Shown here piece after piece: positions 61,382 through 64,000 of a stretch of DNA of 64,000 nucleotides. This DNA comes from an uncultured Clostridia bacterium (GTDB lineage Bacteria > Bacillota > Clostridia > Monoglobales > Monoglobaceae). The first letter of the stretch is position 1. Each line of letters starts with the position of its first letter. The notes beneath the pieces are model-generated. The model saw only the letters and a program-made list of their open reading frames with translations, had not been told where the DNA came from and searched no databases. The translations under genes and the position numbers were made by a program. The stretch spans positions 1 to 64,000 of the forward strand of contig CANRNL010000008.1 of the NCBI GenBank assembly GCA_947631965.1, written 5' to 3'.

Positions 61382-63670
61382 TTATTTTGCCATAGGCTCA
61401 AGAGCGTTTACGAGAGGCGTCATAGAGTTTAAATCCTTCCAGATAAATACACGGTTCGCCTCTATGCCCTCTATCGTAAGGGTCGCGCCGTCCTCTGTCT
61501 TTTCCGCGCTGTCCGCCGACACGGGCACAAACCCCAAAAGGTTTCCTTCCTCGTCATACTTTGCCGCTATTACCGTTCCGCTTTCGATATTCGCCATATC
61601 TATACGCGTGCTTCCGCCGCCGACATACGCATATGCGTCGGGCTGTTTGCCTCCTATCCACTCGGCGTTTACAACCACGTCGGAGTCGGGCATAACAAAG
61701 CTGTAATATCGGTATCCGCCTTGGTTGTTGGTGTGCTTTATATCTGTTTCAGGCGTGGTAGAGAGCTTATAGTTTCCGCCGGCTCTCAGCTTCACTCTCA
61801 CCGTAACGGTTTCTCCCTCTCTGACGGAAAGCTCCGATGCTGCGGCGTCGCCCCGAATAAGCTCCACGTTTCCGCTCTCGTCCGAGACCGAAACGGTATG
61901 TTCGGGATACGGATTGGCAGCCGTCATAACCTTTATGCAGGCATTGCAGCGAGCAAAGTCCTCACTCTCGCCGTCGCCGCTTATCATAGAACCCCAATGC
62001 TCGTATTCGGCAACTACTCTTTCGTCCTCGCCGACAAATGAGTTATAATAAAGCAAAAAGCTCTCGTTTTCGCCCGCCGTCGCGTGGCTGTTGTATTCTC
62101 TCTCGGTCAGCCTGACCTCGGCGGGAACGCCGACCGTTTCGCCGCCCGCCGCGTCGGAATAGCGCACCGCAACGTCAAACGACTCGGTTTCTATTTTAAC
62201 GGGCTGATCGAGCTTTATGACATAGTAGCCGGGAAGCTCAAATGTCTGCGACTTTATCGGCTCCGCCATCGGGTGGTCGGAGCGGTAAGCAAACCCTTCA
62301 TGTCCTTCCACATAATCTTTTATCGAAGCCGCATAGTCCTCGTCATACCAGGTTATAAAGGATTTTTCACTGTATTGGTCATACTGATTTACCGCTATGT
62401 CTATCTTGGTGTTCGGCTGATAGCAATATACGCCGACCTCGGTAATGTATTCGTCGTCCTCTGTTCGCTTGTCATAGCGGTTCGCCGCCCAGGTTCCGCT
62501 CGGCATATCAAATACCGCGGTCTGACCGAACGGGTCGTACTGATAGATAGCGTCAAAGCTCACGTCCGTTTCCACGTCCGTGAATATCGCCGAGTTCTCG
62601 CCTATGGTCGAATCGTAGTACGAAATATAGAAGTAGCCGTCCTCCAGAACATTCTCGCCCCAGCTGTTTCGCACTATCCACGCGCCGTCGGCGGGCGGCA
62701 TCGGGTCGAAGCTCTCTTTCGGGAAGCCGTCGCTCCAGCCGACGAGCGATACGGCGTGGTTTATTTCTTTAACATAACGGAAGTCTCCGTATTCGGGCTC
62801 GTTCATTGTGCTGTACGGGTAGAAGTACGCAGACGTTTCTTGGTTTAAATAATTGTTTTTGGGGTCGGCATAATAAGAGGTGAACACCGAGCCGTACTTC
62901 ATAATAGCCCTCTTTATCTGCTCGTCACGCGCCTTTTTGCCTATGTTGAAAAACGTGGTTCCGTCATCGGTGCGGAGAACTTCGTACTCATCATATGGAA
63001 TGGTGATCCCGTCGCCGATGTCTATGAGATTTTCGTATTCACCGTCTTCATCGACGATATCATTTGCAAGAATATATCGCTCGTCCTCATTATAGAGATA
63101 ACCTGCATATATGTCATAATAATGCGGACTGTGGATATATCTTTCGGTGTCGGGCAAATAGATTATACTGTTTATATAAGCCGCGAGATTCTCCGAAATG
63201 TCCTCGGTGTATACCCGCTCGGTATCGTCCTTTGAAAAGCTCTCCTCAAGCACGGGGCCGCTTCCGCGCGAGAAGTACATCGCGGCTGTTTCGCGGTTGC
63301 CGCCCGTGGTCTGGTCAAGACTCCACGGATTGTTTTCGTTGAAGTATATATTGTCCGCCATATGCGCTTCGGAGAAGTTGAAAAGCGAGCCGCCGTTTTT
63401 CAAAATCGAGATTTCCGCCGCCGCAATCGACGCATAAGCCCAGCAGTCGCCGTCTTGTCCCTGATTGCGCACAGCGGGCAGAGTAAGCTCCTGACGAGAA
63501 TCGTACTTTTCGGGCAGAGGCTCCTCCTCGTCAAACGTCATAACCGCGTTATCCGCCGTATATCGCATTATCGGCGCTGTGTCGCCGTCCGCCGCGCCCG
63601 CCGCTCCGACAGACGGGCAAAGGCTCGCCAGCATCGAAACGGACAATAAAATAAAAAATATTCTTTTCAT
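61382..63670 (-). CDS. Secreted papain-like cysteine protease (C1A)
   Basis: Extracellular peptidase. Signal peptide at residues 1-25, then a papain fold: PEKYDSRQELTLPAVRNQGQ with oxyanion Gln70, GDCWAYA with nucleophile Cys76, INHAVSLVGW with His305 and VRNSWGENVLEDGYFYISYY with Asn335. The remaining 400 residues hold beta-sandwich, lectin-like and bacterial-repeat-like regions (TVSVSDESGNVELIRGDAAA, SVREGETVTVRVKLRAGGNY), common in gut clostridial surface proteases. No sorting signal is seen. First gene of the yqhQ-prmC unit. Substrate unknown. Confidence 0.9.
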   Translation of the reverse strand: MKRIFFILLSVSMLASLCPSVGAAGAADGDTAPIMRYTADNAVMTFDEEEPLPEKYDSRQELTLPAVRNQGQDGDCWAYASIAAAEISILKNGGSLFNFSEAHMADNIYFNENNPWSLDQTTGGNRETAAMYFSRGSGPVLEESFSKDDTERVYTEDISENLAAYINSIIYLPDTERYIHSPHYYDIYAGYLYNEDERYILANDIVDEDGEYENLIDIGDGITIPYDEYEVLRTDDGTTFFNIGKKARDEQIKRAIMKYGSVFTSYYADPKNNYLNQETSAYFYPYSTMNEPEYGDFRYVKEINHAVSLVGWSDGFPKESFDPMPPADGAWIVRNSWGENVLEDGYFYISYYDSTIGENSAIFTDVETDVSFDAIYQYDPFGQTAVFDMPSGTWAANRYDKRTEDDEYITEVGVYCYQPNTKIDIAVNQYDQYSEKSFITWYDEDYAASIKDYVEGHEGFAYRSDHPMAEPIKSQTFELPGYYVIKLDQPVKIETESFDVAVRYSDAAGGETVGVPAEVRLTEREYNSHATAGENESFLLYYNSFVGEDERVVAEYEHWGSMISGDGESEDFARCNACIKVMTAANPYPEHTVSVSDESGNVELIRGDAAASELSVREGETVTVRVKLRAGGNYKLSTTPETDIKHTNNQGGYRYYSFVMPDSDVVVNAEWIGGKQPDAYAYVGGGSTRIDMANIESGTVIAAKYDEEGNLLGFVPVSADSAEKTEDGATLTIEGIEANRVFIWKDLNSMTPLVNALEPMAK

Positions 63671-63768
63671 AGCTGTTCTGATGTCCTTTCAATAAATATA
63701 TGATGCAAAAACATAATACCTATTATATTATGTCACAGAATATATATAATGTCAATAATTTTTTAGCT

Positions 63769-63797
63769 TTGACAAACCGCCGCGCATATGTTAAAAT
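63769..63797 (+). promoter_or_regulatory. Promoter of ruvX
   Basis: TTGACA (63769-63774), 17 bp, TAAAAT (63792-63797). Confidence 0.7.
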
Positions 63798-63869
63798 GGG
63801 CGCATAGACGTTTGCTTTGTCCGCATATGCACGGCAAAGCGCACAACAATATATAAAGGTAGGATTTTA

Positions 63870-64000
63870 TTGAAGATACTCGGAGTGGATTTCGGAGACA
63901 GCCGGACCGGCTTTGCCGTTTCGGACAGTTCGGGGTTTATCGCGGCGACTCTCGAAACCTTCAGCGAAAAGAATTTTAATAAGGTCGCAGACCGCGCCGT
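63870..64000 (+). CDS. ruvX: RuvX/YqgF pre-16S rRNA nuclease, cut by the window edge
   Basis: Only the first 43 codons are present. TTG 63870 follows AAAGGTAGGA, and the product begins KILGVDFGDSRTGFAVSDSS, the N-terminal RNase H-like signature of YqgF/RuvX with the catalytic Asp in VDFGDSR. The family processes the 5' end of 16S rRNA. The gene runs off the right edge and is partial for that reason only. Confidence 0.85.
   Translation, partial: MKILGVDFGDSRTGFAVSDSSGFIAATLETFSEKNFNKVADRA

Overview
The window looks like chromosome of a low-to-mid GC Gram-positive of the class Clostridia (Eubacteriales, Oscillospiraceae-like). The reasons are a gerA-type spore germinant receptor operon, an AbrB-family regulator, a clostridial glycogen cluster with both GlgC and GlgD, a ThrS without TGS domain, strong AGGAGG ribosome sites and TTGACA/TATAAT promoters. 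No rRNA, tRNA or CRISPR array was recognised. All assignments come from reading the sequence and from family knowledge; no database search was run.

Layout. (1) 1-1499: outward promoters, a hairpin cluster and the rplM-rpsI operon. (2) 1500-13706: an AT-richer integrative mobilizable element inserted at the 3' end of rpsI. It carries a tyrosine integrase, XRE repressor, DUF3847-type protein, a 400-bp array of about 13 consecutive hairpins, and a MobA/MobL relaxase whose expected ATG reads ATA. Its cargo is a TSPPY-type methyltransferase, Vsr-like nuclease, two further PD-(D/E)XK candidates, a fused HpaII-type methyltransferase-endonuclease, and an unassigned two-gene module (332-aa soluble protein plus four-helix membrane protein). 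The displaced native end of rpsI (codons F-S-K-R-stop) and its terminator lie at 13692-13760. (3) 13.8-16.2 kb: a toxin-antitoxin pair, a YoaK-like membrane protein and an anchored small protein, separated by near-identical terminator-promoter units. (4) 16.2-23.2 kb: a 2009-aa secreted GH3 glycosidase ending in a rhodanese domain, divergent from an AraC regulator. (5) 23.5-27.4 kb: a GT4-CsaB fusion, a DUF815 ATPase and a small beta-rich protein. (6) 27.6-36.4 kb: glgB-glgC-glgD-glgA divergent from glgP. (7) 36.6-39.3 kb: an AlwI-type restriction-modification pair. (8) 39.6-46.4 kb: ZIP transporter, gyrA, a D-2-hydroxyacid dehydrogenase and thrS. (9) 46.6-51.4 kb: gerA-gerB-gerC, yigZ, an orphan attenuator-like RNA and an AbrB/zinc-ribbon regulator. 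(10) 51.8-58.3 kb: a lipid and translation operon in the order COG2426 protein, Ser-rich membrane protein, pyrH, frr, uppS, cdsA, dxr, rseP. (11) 58.4-64.0 kb: an UgtP-like glycosyltransferase, then papain-like protease, YqhQ and prmC, and the start of ruvX.

The most unusual items are the two-gene cargo module, the GH3-rhodanese fusion, the HpaII fusion with an internal start, the attenuator-like RNA with no downstream gene, and hairpin-rich repeats. One repeat family of 170 bp has two copies that differ by a compensatory base change.
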